Origin: Deinococcus hopiensis KR-140
GTDB taxonomy: Bacteria; Deinococcota; Deinococci; Deinococcales; Deinococcaceae
Assembly (NCBI GenBank): GCA_943327755.2
Contig: CALPYF020000092.1
Location: forward strand, 1-6,019
DNA: 6,019 nucleotides
Direction of reading: 5' to 3'
Shown: positions 1 through 5,582 of the stretch, piece by piece
How positions within the stretch are numbered: position 1 is the first letter of the stretch
How the letters are laid out: each line of letters begins with the position of its first letter
Notes under the pieces: generated by a model
What the model saw: only the letters and a program-made list of their open reading frames with translations
Databases searched by the model: none
Told to the model about the DNA's origin: nothing
Made by a program: the position numbers and the translations under genes

Positions 1-388
1 TCCAGACGAGCGGCACCGTGTACCCGTGCAACACGACGCCGAGGACCAAGAGGTTCAGGGGCGACTCGCCACGCTCCCAGGTCGTCCGGTCCATGCTGAG
101 CAGAAGTTTCCCAGGGGGCAGCAGGGCCAGCAGGAAGGCCAGGAACACCAGTCCGGTCGGCTGGGGATCCCGGCACCCTCGTTCCACCCGGCGTTTCTTC
201 GCGTCGAGGGAGCTTGCCCCAGGCAGGTGGGCGCACAGGTCACTCTGGTTCACGCTCCTCGCGGTCACCATCGCGAAGATCACGGCCACGACACGCTGCA
301 GCGTGTCGTGGCGCAGGAAGGGCACGCAGGCTTTGAAATGGCGGATGAGTTCAGTACGCTGGAGATCGGCGGGTTCTGGGATGGTCAC
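1..388 (-). CDS. IS4-family transposase, N-terminal 129 residues (partial)
   Basis: This is the DDE transposase of the IS4-type element and would catalyse cut-and-paste movement of the IS. Reading the minus strand from a GTG at 388 gives a protein starting MTIPEPADLQRTEL. It continues through a basic segment (KKRR, about residues 64-67) and a hydrophobic stretch (LVFLAFLLALL, about 80-90) into the motif SMDRTTWERG, where Asp100 fits the first catalytic aspartate. The frame ends at the window edge. An in-frame TGA lies about 45 bases upstream of the GTG and no other usual start codon lies between, so GTG 388 is the only good start, although no clear Shine-Dalgarno precedes it. The overlapping segment at 5897-6019 encodes the same residues with silent changes, which supports this frame over the antisense ones. 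The C-terminal half, with the second Asp and the Glu, is not visible here. Confidence 0.82.
   Translation of the reverse strand, partial: MTIPEPADLQRTELIRHFKACVPFLRHDTLQRVVAVIFAMVTARSVNQSDLCAHLPGASSLDAKKRRVERGCRDPQPTGLVFLAFLLALLPPGKLLLSMDRTTWERGESPLNLLVLGVVLHGYTVPLVW
285..312. repeat. 28-base perfect palindrome inside IS4 transposase gene
   Basis: Bases 285-298 are exactly complementary to 299-312 with no spacer, centred on CTGCAG. The palindrome lies about 25-34 codons into the transposase frame (protein segment around LRHDTLQRVV). It could form a hairpin in the transposase mRNA or a cruciform in DNA, or bind a dimeric protein. I can see the symmetry directly; any function is inference. Confidence 0.9.
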
Positions 389-508
389 ACACCCAAAACA
401 CCGCCGTTTGTCGTGCCGATTCGCGACCGATCATACGTTCAGGAATTTTGCGTCCAGCACAGCCTCATCCTGAAGATGTCCGGTACAGAGGCCGGTGTGG
501 TAAGCGAA

Positions 509-533
509 CGCCCCTCCGGTGACCGGAGGGGCG
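509..533 (-). terminator. Strong hairpin downstream of the lipoprotein gene, probable terminator
   Basis: Bases 509-519 and 523-533 form a perfect 11-base-pair, almost all G/C stem with a three-base loop (TGA). It begins 18 bases past the stop codon of the minus-strand lipoprotein gene and lies before the IS4 copy, which is transcribed in the same direction. Leaving the stem on the minus strand the sequence is TTCGCTT, so the U-tract is poor. Termination is likely from position and stem strength but not textbook. It may also limit read-through from the lipoprotein gene into the IS. Confidence 0.65.
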
Positions 534-550
534 CCTGCACTGAGAATGGA

Positions 551-3244
551 TCAGGGGACGACGGTGGTGGATTCAGCCTTGAAGTTCGTCTGGGCCTGAC
601 CACTGCTTTCGGCGGTGTTGTTCCAGCGCATGGTCTGCTGGTACTGACGGGCCGCCGTGCCGGCGGGGGCCGTGACCTGCGTCCGCACCCAGATGACGGC
701 GCCAGGAGCGACGCGGAAGGTGGGCGTGAACGTCAGGGTCTGCTGGCCGGTGCCGCTGGCGGCGTTGACGTTGTACTGGTTGCCAGCCGTCAGCAGGGTG
801 CTCGTGGCGTTGGTGTAGTCGCTGGTGATCGCGCCGGTCTGCGGGTCGCGGGTGGGGTTGGGATCGTAGTAGACCTGAGTGTTGGCGTAGTTGAAGATCC
901 CCGGGGTTTGCTGAATCGGGTCAAGTGCGCCGAAGTTGTAGATCAGAACGTTGTTGGTAGCGCCCTCGTTGCTGGAGGGTTCGACGCTGGCCGCGCTGGC
1001 CAGGATAGTGCCCGTCGTGTCGCCGGCGCGGATGGGATCCACGGTGTCGGTCAGCTGGGTCTGTTCGGAGATGAACGAGGTGACGGTGACGCAGGCGCGG
1101 GCTTGGCCGGTGCCGCCGTTGGTGCTGGCGTAGCTGCCCGTGTCGCAGTAGTCGCCGCGGGGAGTGCCGGCGGCCACGCTGCTGGTCAGCGTGAGCGTCA
1201 GGCTCTGACCGGGGTTCAGCGTCAAGGTCGCGGGCACAGTGCTGACGGTGCGGCTGGTGGCGTCATAGGTGACGCTGCCGGTCTGGGTGGTACCGGACAG
1301 GACGTAGCTGCCGCTGCCGTAGTTGACGAAGACGTTGTTGAAGTTGCCAAGCAGGTCCTTGACCGCCACGTCGGTCGCTGCAGCCGAGCCGCTGTTGGTG
1401 ACCGTGATGACGCTCTGGTAGCTGCTGCCGGGCGTGAGCTGGTTGATTGCCGGCTGACCGGCGATCTGGTTGTTGACCTTGGTGATGGCCAGGCGCGGGG
1501 ACGCGACTTTGAAGCAGGGGATGTCGGAGGTGCCGGCCAGGGCCGCGCCGTTGTTGCTCGTGGCCGTGAACGTCCCCTGGTCGCAGTAGGTGCCGTCGAC
1601 GCTCCCGGCGGCCGCAAACGTGAAGGTCTGCGAGGCGCCAGCAGCGAGGTTGAAGGCCGCGGTGGTGAACCCGTCGTCCCCGTTCTTCGTGACGGCCACG
1701 GTCTGCGGGGCGGTGGTCACGTTGCCGTTCAGGGCGTAGTTGGCAGCCACGGTGTTCTGCGCGAGAGCGTCGGTGACGACCACATTCGTGGCGTCAGCGT
1801 TGCCGTTGTTGCTGACAGTGATGCGGGCGTAGACGGGCGCGTTGGGGGCAACGGTCACGCCGCTGGCGATGGGCGTGAAGGCGCCAGCCGCGTCGACCGT
1901 GCCGAGCGTCTTGATGATGTTCAGGGTGGGCGCGGTGACGGTCAGGCACGCGTCGTCACTGAGGGTGGGGGTGACGTTGCCGAACGCCCCGTTGGTGTAG
2001 GACACGATGGTCGCCACGTCGCAGTACACGCCGACGGCGCTGGCCTGCGCGGGGAAGGTGAAGGTGCGGCTGGCGCCGGGTGCCAGGTCGAAGGTGGCGT
2101 CGAAGCCGTCCGTGGTGTTCGCGGTGGTACCAGCCGGCGCGGTGATGCTATACGCAGCGGCGTTGCCGGACTTCAGGACGTCGTTCAGGCGGATGTTCGT
2201 GGCGGGGCCTGCGCCCGTGTTGGACACGGTGATGGTGAAGTTCTGCGCTTGGTTGAGCCCGGCGCGGTTGTCGTCCGGGGTCTTGGTGATGGTCAGGCGG
2301 GCGCTGGGCGCGAATGTCTTGTTCAGGAACTGCTTGGTGATTTCCGTGCCGTTGACGTAGGCGACAGCGCGGACGCGGGCGGTGGCCTGGGTGGTGACGG
2401 CAGGATCGTGGTTCAGGGCCGTCCAGGTGAAGCCATTGGTATCCGGGGTGTTGACGCCTGTGACGTTGTACAGCGGGTACTGGGTGCTGCTGGGGAAGCG
2501 GACGTTATTGCCGGTGGCGTTGTTGGTGTAGGTGTTGGCGCTCAGGGCGTTGTCGTTGATGTCCTGGCCGGTGATGGGCGCCCCGGACGGCTGACCGCCG
2601 TCATCTGCTGCGGAGAAGCGGACGTTGCCGGTCTGCTCGAGGATGTCCCAGCGGACGTTCGCGCCGATGATGGGGTACACCTTGCCGTCGGCCGCCTTGT
2701 AGCCCACGAAGCCACCCGCGACGTTCTGGGTGTTCAGCGGTGCCACCTCGTCCTGCTCACCAGCGGTGGGGGCTGTGGCACCCAGGTTTGCGGGGTCGAT
2801 GCCGCCCGTCTCGTTTTCCAGCCAGGCGTAGAACACGAATTTTGTGCCTGCGTTGTTCAGGTCGTCTTTGGTGATGGCGACCATCTTGCCGTTGGCATCC
2901 ATGTAGTAGGCGCCGGATACGGTGTTGGCCGCCAGCGTGGGGTAGGCCAGGTTGCTGGAGCCGCCGGCCGTGATCGTGAAGCTCTGGGTACTGGGCTGGA
3001 AGCCGTCCTTGCTGTACGTGGCGGTGTAGTTCCCGGGGGCCAAGGTGGCGTAACTGGTAGCGGGCACAACATTGCCACTCGCGTCGCGGATGGTCAGGGT
3101 GTAGCCGTTGGGGTTAGCTGGGAGGTTGACGCTGCCGGTCGTCACGACGGGCGTGGTGGGGGTGGGGGCCGTGCCCCCTCCGCAGGAGGCGAGAAGCAGA
3201 ACACTGGTGAGGGCCGCGATACCGAGTTTCATGTGACTGTTCAT
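551..3244 (-). CDS. Large lipoprotein with PEGA/Cna-B-like domain and three DUF11-like repeats
   Basis: The 897-residue product is predicted to be exported and lipid-anchored. The signal peptide (KLGIAALTSVLLLAS) ends in a lipobox, Leu18-Ala19-Ser20-Cys21, followed by GGG and a Thr/Pro linker. Residues about 38-105 resemble a PEGA or carboxypeptidase-regulatory-like beta-sandwich (APGNYTATYSKDGF). Residues about 105-310 are Asn/Thr/Gly-rich and unassigned. Three DUF11-like modules follow at about 315-437, 441-580 and 584-722. Each opens with LTITK, LNIIK or LAITK, continues with ITVSNTG/ITVSNNG/ITVTNSG and a (V)xD(V/A)L strand, and ends with a YCD...C pair (C408/C433, C554/C577, C700/C718). 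The last 175 residues form a separate region with no cysteine. DUF11 modules are common in large surface proteins, where they act as structural spacers; a structural or adhesive envelope role is inference. The frame stays open upstream to 3340, but ATG 3244 is preferred because it has a GGAGG five bases upstream and places the signal peptide correctly. It is transcribed alone, divergently from the gene at 3687. Confidence 0.88.
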   Translation of the reverse strand: MNSHMKLGIAALTSVLLLASCGGGTAPTPTTPVVTTGSVNLPANPNGYTLTIRDASGNVVPATSYATLAPGNYTATYSKDGFQPSTQSFTITAGGSSNLAYPTLAANTVSGAYYMDANGKMVAITKDDLNNAGTKFVFYAWLENETGGIDPANLGATAPTAGEQDEVAPLNTQNVAGGFVGYKAADGKVYPIIGANVRWDILEQTGNVRFSAADDGGQPSGAPITGQDINDNALSANTYTNNATGNNVRFPSSTQYPLYNVTGVNTPDTNGFTWTALNHDPAVTTQATARVRAVAYVNGTEITKQFLNKTFAPSARLTITKTPDDNRAGLNQAQNFTITVSNTGAGPATNIRLNDVLKSGNAAAYSITAPAGTTANTTDGFDATFDLAPGASRTFTFPAQASAVGVYCDVATIVSYTNGAFGNVTPTLSDDACLTVTAPTLNIIKTLGTVDAAGAFTPIASGVTVAPNAPVYARITVSNNGNADATNVVVTDALAQNTVAANYALNGNVTTAPQTVAVTKNGDDGFTTAAFNLAAGASQTFTFAAAGSVDGTYCDQGTFTATSNNGAALAGTSDIPCFKVASPRLAITKVNNQIAGQPAINQLTPGSSYQSVITVTNSGSAAATDVAVKDLLGNFNNVFVNYGSGSYVLSGTTQTGSVTYDATSRTVSTVPATLTLNPGQSLTLTLTSSVAAGTPRGDYCDTGSYASTNGGTGQARACVTVTSFISEQTQLTDTVDPIRAGDTTGTILASAASVEPSSNEGATNNVLIYNFGALDPIQQTPGIFNYANTQVYYDPNPTRDPQTGAITSDYTNATSTLLTAGNQYNVNAASGTGQQTLTFTPTFRVAPGAVIWVRTQVTAPAGTAARQYQQTMRWNNTAESSGQAQTNFKAESTTVVP

Positions 3245-3249
3245 GAGTG

Positions 3250-3254
3250 CCTCC
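3250..3254 (-). promoter_or_regulatory. Shine-Dalgarno GGAGG that fixes the lipoprotein start
   Basis: The minus strand reads GGAGG, then five bases, then ATG at 3244-3242. This decides between several in-frame ATGs. The ATG at 3256 overlaps this site, the one at 3232 lacks a comparable site, and the frame further upstream to 3340 has no signal-peptide character. Confidence 0.75.
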
Positions 3255-3400
3255 ATGGCGTGAATCAACCACCCGGTCTCACAGGTGAGATCGGCGTGTT
3301 GCAGGTAGACCGTGATGAGGAATGCGGTTGACTCCCTCATTTATCCATTCGCGCTGAACGTCTTTGTGAGTCCGATGTACATGATGAGTTCAATGGACAT

Positions 3401-3421
3401 TCAGAAGGGTTTCACTTCTGA
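3401..3421. repeat. Perfect 7-7-7 inverted repeat, possible operator
   Basis: TCAGAAG (3401-3407) and CTTCTGA (3415-3421) are exact reverse complements separated by seven bases. The site is about 157 bases upstream of the lipoprotein start and 265 bases upstream of the divergent gene. The 14-base centre-to-centre spacing would suit a dimeric regulator. Neither side has a T-run, so it does not look like a terminator. The regulatory role is inference. Confidence 0.5.
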
Positions 3422-3445
3422 CGGTCAGGTAGCATTATTCTTCGA

Positions 3446-3465
3446 TTTAGATTAATTTAGATTAA
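3446..3465. repeat. AT-rich tandem duplication of TTTAGATTAA
   Basis: The decamer TTTAGATTAA occurs twice back to back. It is the most AT-rich stretch of an otherwise GC-rich window and lies between the two divergent genes. It could be a promoter-upstream or melting element, a nucleoid-protein site, or a leftover of foreign DNA. The repeat itself is certain; its role is unknown. Confidence 0.75.
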
Positions 3466-3495
3466 CTATGCCCATTTCGATTCATGGTAGCGGAG

Positions 3496-3516
3496 CTCTG
3501 TACCGAACATCTTCAG
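3496..3516 (+). repeat. Near-copy (20 of 21) of the sequence at 470-490, inverted
   Basis: Read on the plus strand, this 21-mer (CTCTGTACCG...ATCTTCAG) matches the reverse complement of 470-490 with one mismatch at position 11 (A here, G there). The homology stops sharply on both sides. At 470-490 the sequence sits just outside the 5' region of the IS4 transposase gene, so this may be an IS terminal repeat left behind after loss or rearrangement of an element. No matching partner repeat is found between 3516 and 4450. A shared host regulatory site is the alternative. Confidence 0.55.
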
Positions 3517-3672
3517 ACCTCGTTTATGGCTCGCGCCATGACCTGTTCAATGGCTCCCAGAGGGCAAAAAATGGAGACGGTATGCTGACTAACAGTCAAA
3601 ACTTCCGAGACGGGCGAGAGCGGATCATCCGAGCTGTGCTTTGGGCGAATCCCACAAGGGGAAATGACCTTT

Positions 3673-3677
3673 GAGGG
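3673..3677 (+). promoter_or_regulatory. Shine-Dalgarno GAGGG for the 186-residue gene
   Basis: GAGGG lies nine bases before ATG 3687. The next in-frame ATG, at 3705, would also leave a usable signal peptide but has no purine-rich site in front of it, so 3687 is the preferred start. Confidence 0.6.
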
Positions 3678-3686
3678 CCCCGCCCC

Positions 3687-4247
3687 ATGCAGTACGCTGC
3701 CCACATGCTGCGATGCCTCTGCTGGATGGGCCTATTGCTCGGCGGCTGGAGCATCGCCGTTTCGCCAGCGCAGGGCCGCTGTGCTCTTGGTGTTACCATC
3801 ACGGCCGACTCTGTGATCTTTGAAAAGACCAAAATTCCTACGGGCGGCGCACGATACGCCTGTGAACTGGTTTCACAAGATCGGGCGACTGGTCTGGTGA
3901 TCGTCAGACACTTTGTGATGAATGCCATCGAAGACGCCACCATCCTGTATTTCAAACCAAAGGTCGGGCTCATCTGGCGCACCAGCGCCAACCTCATTGG
4001 GGCCACGAAGGATGACTACCTGTTCGCCTCGGACAACGACGAGGAGCCACTGGACGAGGCGCAGGTCTATCGGATTCAGAAGACCACCCTGGCCCGACGG
4101 ATCACTCGGATTCCGATCCAGGCACGTCCAGGCTGCGGAGAAATCGAGTTTGTTGGGCAGGGGACGACGTTCAGTGCGCCCAATCTGGTTCAGGTCAGTC
4201 GAGTCGACGGTTGTGGTCTGTTCTTCAAGACCGTTGTGCTGAAATGA
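3687..4247 (+). CDS. Secreted hypothetical protein with four mature cysteines
   Basis: I do not recognise this 186-residue protein. Residues 1-28 form a signal peptide: a short N-region containing Arg9, a hydrophobic core (CWMGLLLGGWSIAV), and a Ser26-Pro27-Ala28 site for signal peptidase I. The mature part has four cysteines, Cys32, Cys59, Cys150 and Cys176, two near each end, which would allow two disulfides in the oxidising envelope. An acidic patch, SDNDEEPLDEA, spans about 115-125. There is no further membrane segment and no repeat. Frame choice is supported by the GAGGG site, the signal peptide and ordinary codon use; the long antisense frame over 3596-4006 has none of these. It stands alone, divergent from the large lipoprotein gene. 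A small periplasmic or surface protein is a fair inference; no enzymatic motif is visible. Confidence 0.72.
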   Translation: MQYAAHMLRCLCWMGLLLGGWSIAVSPAQGRCALGVTITADSVIFEKTKIPTGGARYACELVSQDRATGLVIVRHFVMNAIEDATILYFKPKVGLIWRTSANLIGATKDDYLFASDNDEEPLDEAQVYRIQKTTLARRITRIPIQARPGCGEIEFVGQGTTFSAPNLVQVSRVDGCGLFFKTVVLK

Positions 4248-4450
4248 AGCTTGTTGTGTCCACAGGATGTCGAGAGATACTCTCTTTGAACGGCGCGATT
4301 AAGTGAGACATCAAGAGGAAACGCAGACCGTAGCGTGCCCTGCAAGGCATCGTGTGGATGTCGGCTCTAACGTGTCTTCATCGCAGAAATACGCTACAGG
4401 AGCCGACTTTTCCCTAGCTATCAAGAGTTTTGACTGGTAGTCAGGACGGT
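4248..4450. other. Gene-free stretch with several inverted repeats
   Basis: No coding frame is convincing here. A weak hairpin (GAGAGA, TAC, TCTCTT, 4272-4286) just past the secreted-protein gene could be its terminator. Further on, GTAGCGT (4330-4336) is complementary to ACGCTAC (4391-4397), and GTCGGCTC (4360-4367) to GAGCCGAC (4400-4407, followed by TTTT). The two pairings interleave, as in a pseudoknot. ATCAAGAG occurs at 4310-4317 and again at 4420-4427. The stretch must contain the left boundary of the IS982 element, but I cannot locate a left terminal repeat that matches its right end. Confidence 0.5.
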
Positions 4451-4467
4451 ATGGCTAGATACCGTCT
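4444..4467 (+). promoter_or_regulatory. Hairpin enclosing the IS982 transposase start codon
   Basis: GACGGTAT (4445-4452) pairs perfectly with ATACCGTC (4459-4466) around a six-base loop, GGCTAG; one further G-U pair is possible. The ATG at 4451-4453 starts inside the stem, and the only purine-rich ribosome-site candidate (AGGA, 4443-4446) overlaps its 5' arm. Such structures can keep transposase translation low when transcripts enter from outside; that use here is inference. Confidence 0.5.
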
Positions 4468-5224
4468 CCATCACAGTTTAGGCCGACGAGCCGTCATCCG
4501 TCAGCTTCACCGCTGGGCCAAACGGCATTTCAGTGACCTCAAGCGGTGTTCGCACCAGAAACTGAGTGATGCCCTGCTGGTCGCCCTGTTGCTCAGCCGC
4601 CTTGTGTTCAAACATCCGTTCCCGTCCATCTGGTGGAACGTCCTGAGGGAAGATCGACACGATCTTCCCTCCTACACGCAGGCGTATACCCGGGGACAGC
4701 GATTGCTTGAACGACTTGAAGCGGTCGCCACTCCGTCACAGTCCTGTTTGGAAGTGATCGTCGATTCCATGCCCCTGCCCGTCTGCCGACCCAAACGGGG
4801 GAAGCGGTGTTCGTTTCCCGGTGCGCGTTGGGGTTATGGCACGCAGGGAGACGTCTACGGATACAAGTTGCACGCGTGGGTGACCGCTTCAGGTTCCATC
4901 ATGCAGTATCTGATCCGACCAGCCAACTTGCACGACACGACCGTGAGCTACGAGCTCAACCGGCGGTGGCCCGACTTCGGCGGGCCACGCATCATCGGTG
5001 ATAAGGGGTACTGCTGCCTGGGCTACGTGTTCCCGCCGAAAAGCAATACCCGGTACGACACGGGGTGGCGGCCAAGCCGCCATCTCCGATTGCGAAAACG
5101 CATTGAAACTGTGTTCTCTGGTTTGGTCGAGGCTCAGATTCGCTCCGTGCAGACGAAAACGTTGCGGTCATTGCGTCTCCGCGTCGTCCTAGCCGTCCTC
5201 GCCCACAACCTTGCCCAACCCTAA
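4451..5224 (+). CDS. IS982-family transposase, apparently intact
   Basis: This 257-residue DDE transposase would catalyse movement of the IS982-type element. The family shows in the block VIVDSMPLPVCRPKRGKR (catalytic Asp105), in GYKLHAWVTASG, in IIGDKGY (Asp184) and in KRIETVFSGL (Glu219), giving D-79-D-35-E spacing, and in the closing VVLAVLAHNLAQ. The N-terminal third (HFSDLKRCSHQKLSDALLVALLL) fits the helical region before the catalytic core. The length is a little under the usual 270-300, but no frameshift or internal stop is present. ATG 4451 (MARYRLHHSL) is preferred over a TTG 21 bases upstream. The stop codon lies inside the right terminal sequence. Mobility is doubtful because the matching left terminus was not found, although the protein could act on other copies in trans. 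Confidence 0.9.
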   Translation: MARYRLHHSLGRRAVIRQLHRWAKRHFSDLKRCSHQKLSDALLVALLLSRLVFKHPFPSIWWNVLREDRHDLPSYTQAYTRGQRLLERLEAVATPSQSCLEVIVDSMPLPVCRPKRGKRCSFPGARWGYGTQGDVYGYKLHAWVTASGSIMQYLIRPANLHDTTVSYELNRRWPDFGGPRIIGDKGYCCLGYVFPPKSNTRYDTGWRPSRHLRLRKRIETVFSGLVEAQIRSVQTKTLRSLRLRVVLAVLAHNLAQP

Positions 5225-5231
5225 ACGGGGT

Positions 5232-5582
5232 CTGGAAGACGTTCTCTGCGTCCTTCAGGCTCTTCTTGCCCGGGAGGCTGAAATGTCCACTGGCGATCAA
5301 GGCTGCTTCGACGCGTTCCACCGTGCGCTGCACGGTGGTTTCGTGGATACCCCAGTCGTCGCCCAGGTGAGCGAAGGTGCGGTATTCCCGCCAGAATTCC
5401 AGGGTCAGCAGGAGTTGCTCACCAAGACTGAGCGCAGGGGGGCGCCCGGATTTCTTCTTGCCACGTTGCCACTCGACCAGGACGGCTTCCATCTCCGCGA
5501 ATGTTTCTGGATAGATCCCGGTGCGGCGTTTGAAGCGCGTGCGGTTCATCTTCAGCGTGCGTTCCAGGCGCCCGTAGCTCAC
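5232..5582 (-). pseudogene. IS5-family transposase, N-terminal fragment (truncated by IS982)
   Basis: The first 117 codons are recognisable as the N-terminal part of an IS5-type transposase, equivalent to OrfA in two-frame members. A basic opening (MNRTRFKRRTGIYPETF) is followed by the linker GKKKSGRPPALSLGEQLLLTL and a helix-turn-helix of the DDE-endonuclease type (FWREYRTFAHLGDDWGIHET and following residues, about 63-92). After KKSLKDAENVFQ the frame enters the IS982 terminus. The further open codons down to 4992 are antisense to the IS982 transposase and have no meaning as protein. All catalytic residues are missing. The start could be GTG 5582 or, more in keeping with the basic N-terminus, ATG 5549. 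Confidence 0.78.
5318..5338. repeat. Perfect 9-base inverted repeat inside the IS5 fragment
   Basis: CCACCGTGC (5318-5326) and GCACGGTGG (5330-5338) pair around GCT. The repeat lies in the codons for the helix-turn-helix (TTVQRTVE). In high-GC coding DNA with repeated Thr/Val codons a stem of this size may arise by chance, so I list it only as structure. Confidence 0.6.

Larger units (their letters stand above)
1..490 (-). mobile_element. IS4-family insertion sequence, copy A, 5' portion (cut by window edge)
   Basis: This stretch holds the 5' half of an insertion sequence whose transposase reads leftwards and leaves the window at base 1. The first 123 bases recur at 5897-6019 with three differences, which shows that the element is multicopy. 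The outer boundary is not proven. I place it near 490 because bases 470-490 recur, inverted and with one mismatch, at 3496-3516, as a terminal repeat might. The 3' end of the element lies outside the window, so neither a second terminal repeat nor a target-site duplication can be checked. The element lies downstream of the large lipoprotein gene and in the same orientation, separated from it by a hairpin at 509-533. Confidence 0.75.
3245..3686. other. Divergent intergenic region, 442 bases, promoters not resolved
   Basis: This region separates the minus-strand lipoprotein gene from the plus-strand secreted-protein gene and must hold the promoters of both unless they are transcribed from elsewhere. 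It contains a perfect inverted repeat (3401-3421), an eight-base palindrome ATGTACAT (3375-3382), an AT-rich tandem repeat (3446-3465) and a near-copy of a sequence next to the IS4 5' end (3496-3516). A -10-like GATAAA lies on the minus strand at 3345-3340 but has no convincing -35 partner. I found no clear sigma-70 pair for either gene. The short frames in this region have no Shine-Dalgarno and no recognisable product. Confidence 0.7.
4408..5231 (+). mobile_element. IS982-family insertion sequence (right end clear, left end uncertain)
   Basis: The element is defined by its transposase gene and by the abrupt end of the IS5 reading frame on its right side. The right end reads TAAACGGGGT (5222-5231), so the terminus read inward begins ACCCCGTTTAGGG, which resembles the AC-starting ends known in this family. 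No good match to that sequence exists between 4248 and 4450. The left end is therefore either degenerate or lost; the start given here, 4408, is only an estimate. No target duplication can be identified. Confidence 0.6.

Noticed and set aside
551..3244. Possible CRISPR or DNA-level tandem repeats in the repetitive-looking lipoprotein gene.
   Set aside because: The similarity between modules is at protein level only; no regularly spaced identical DNA repeats are visible.
26..3331. A 1101-codon open frame on the plus strand, antisense to the lipoprotein gene and running into the IS4 copy.
   Set aside because: Its product is a low-complexity run of Gly, Val, Asp, Ala and Arg typical of antisense high-GC coding DNA. 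It crosses the IS boundary and the terminator, and has no domain. The minus-strand frame has a lipobox, ribosome site and ordered repeats.
3246..3340. An upstream extension of the lipoprotein to a start at 3340.
   Set aside because: It would put 32 residues with no export character before the signal peptide and ignore the GGAGG site directly in front of ATG 3244.
3468..3674. A 68-codon plus-strand frame in the divergent intergenic region.
   Set aside because: There is no Shine-Dalgarno in front of its ATG, its composition is unremarkable, and it contains the IS-end-like repeat; it is probably chance.
3596..4006. A 136-codon minus-strand frame over the secreted-protein gene.
   Set aside because: It has no ribosome site, signal peptide or recognisable motif, and overlaps the better-supported plus-strand gene.
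4992..5231. The apparent C-terminal 79 residues of the IS5 transposase frame.
   Set aside because: This stretch is antisense to the end of the IS982 transposase gene; the frame stays open only by chance after the junction at 5231/5232.
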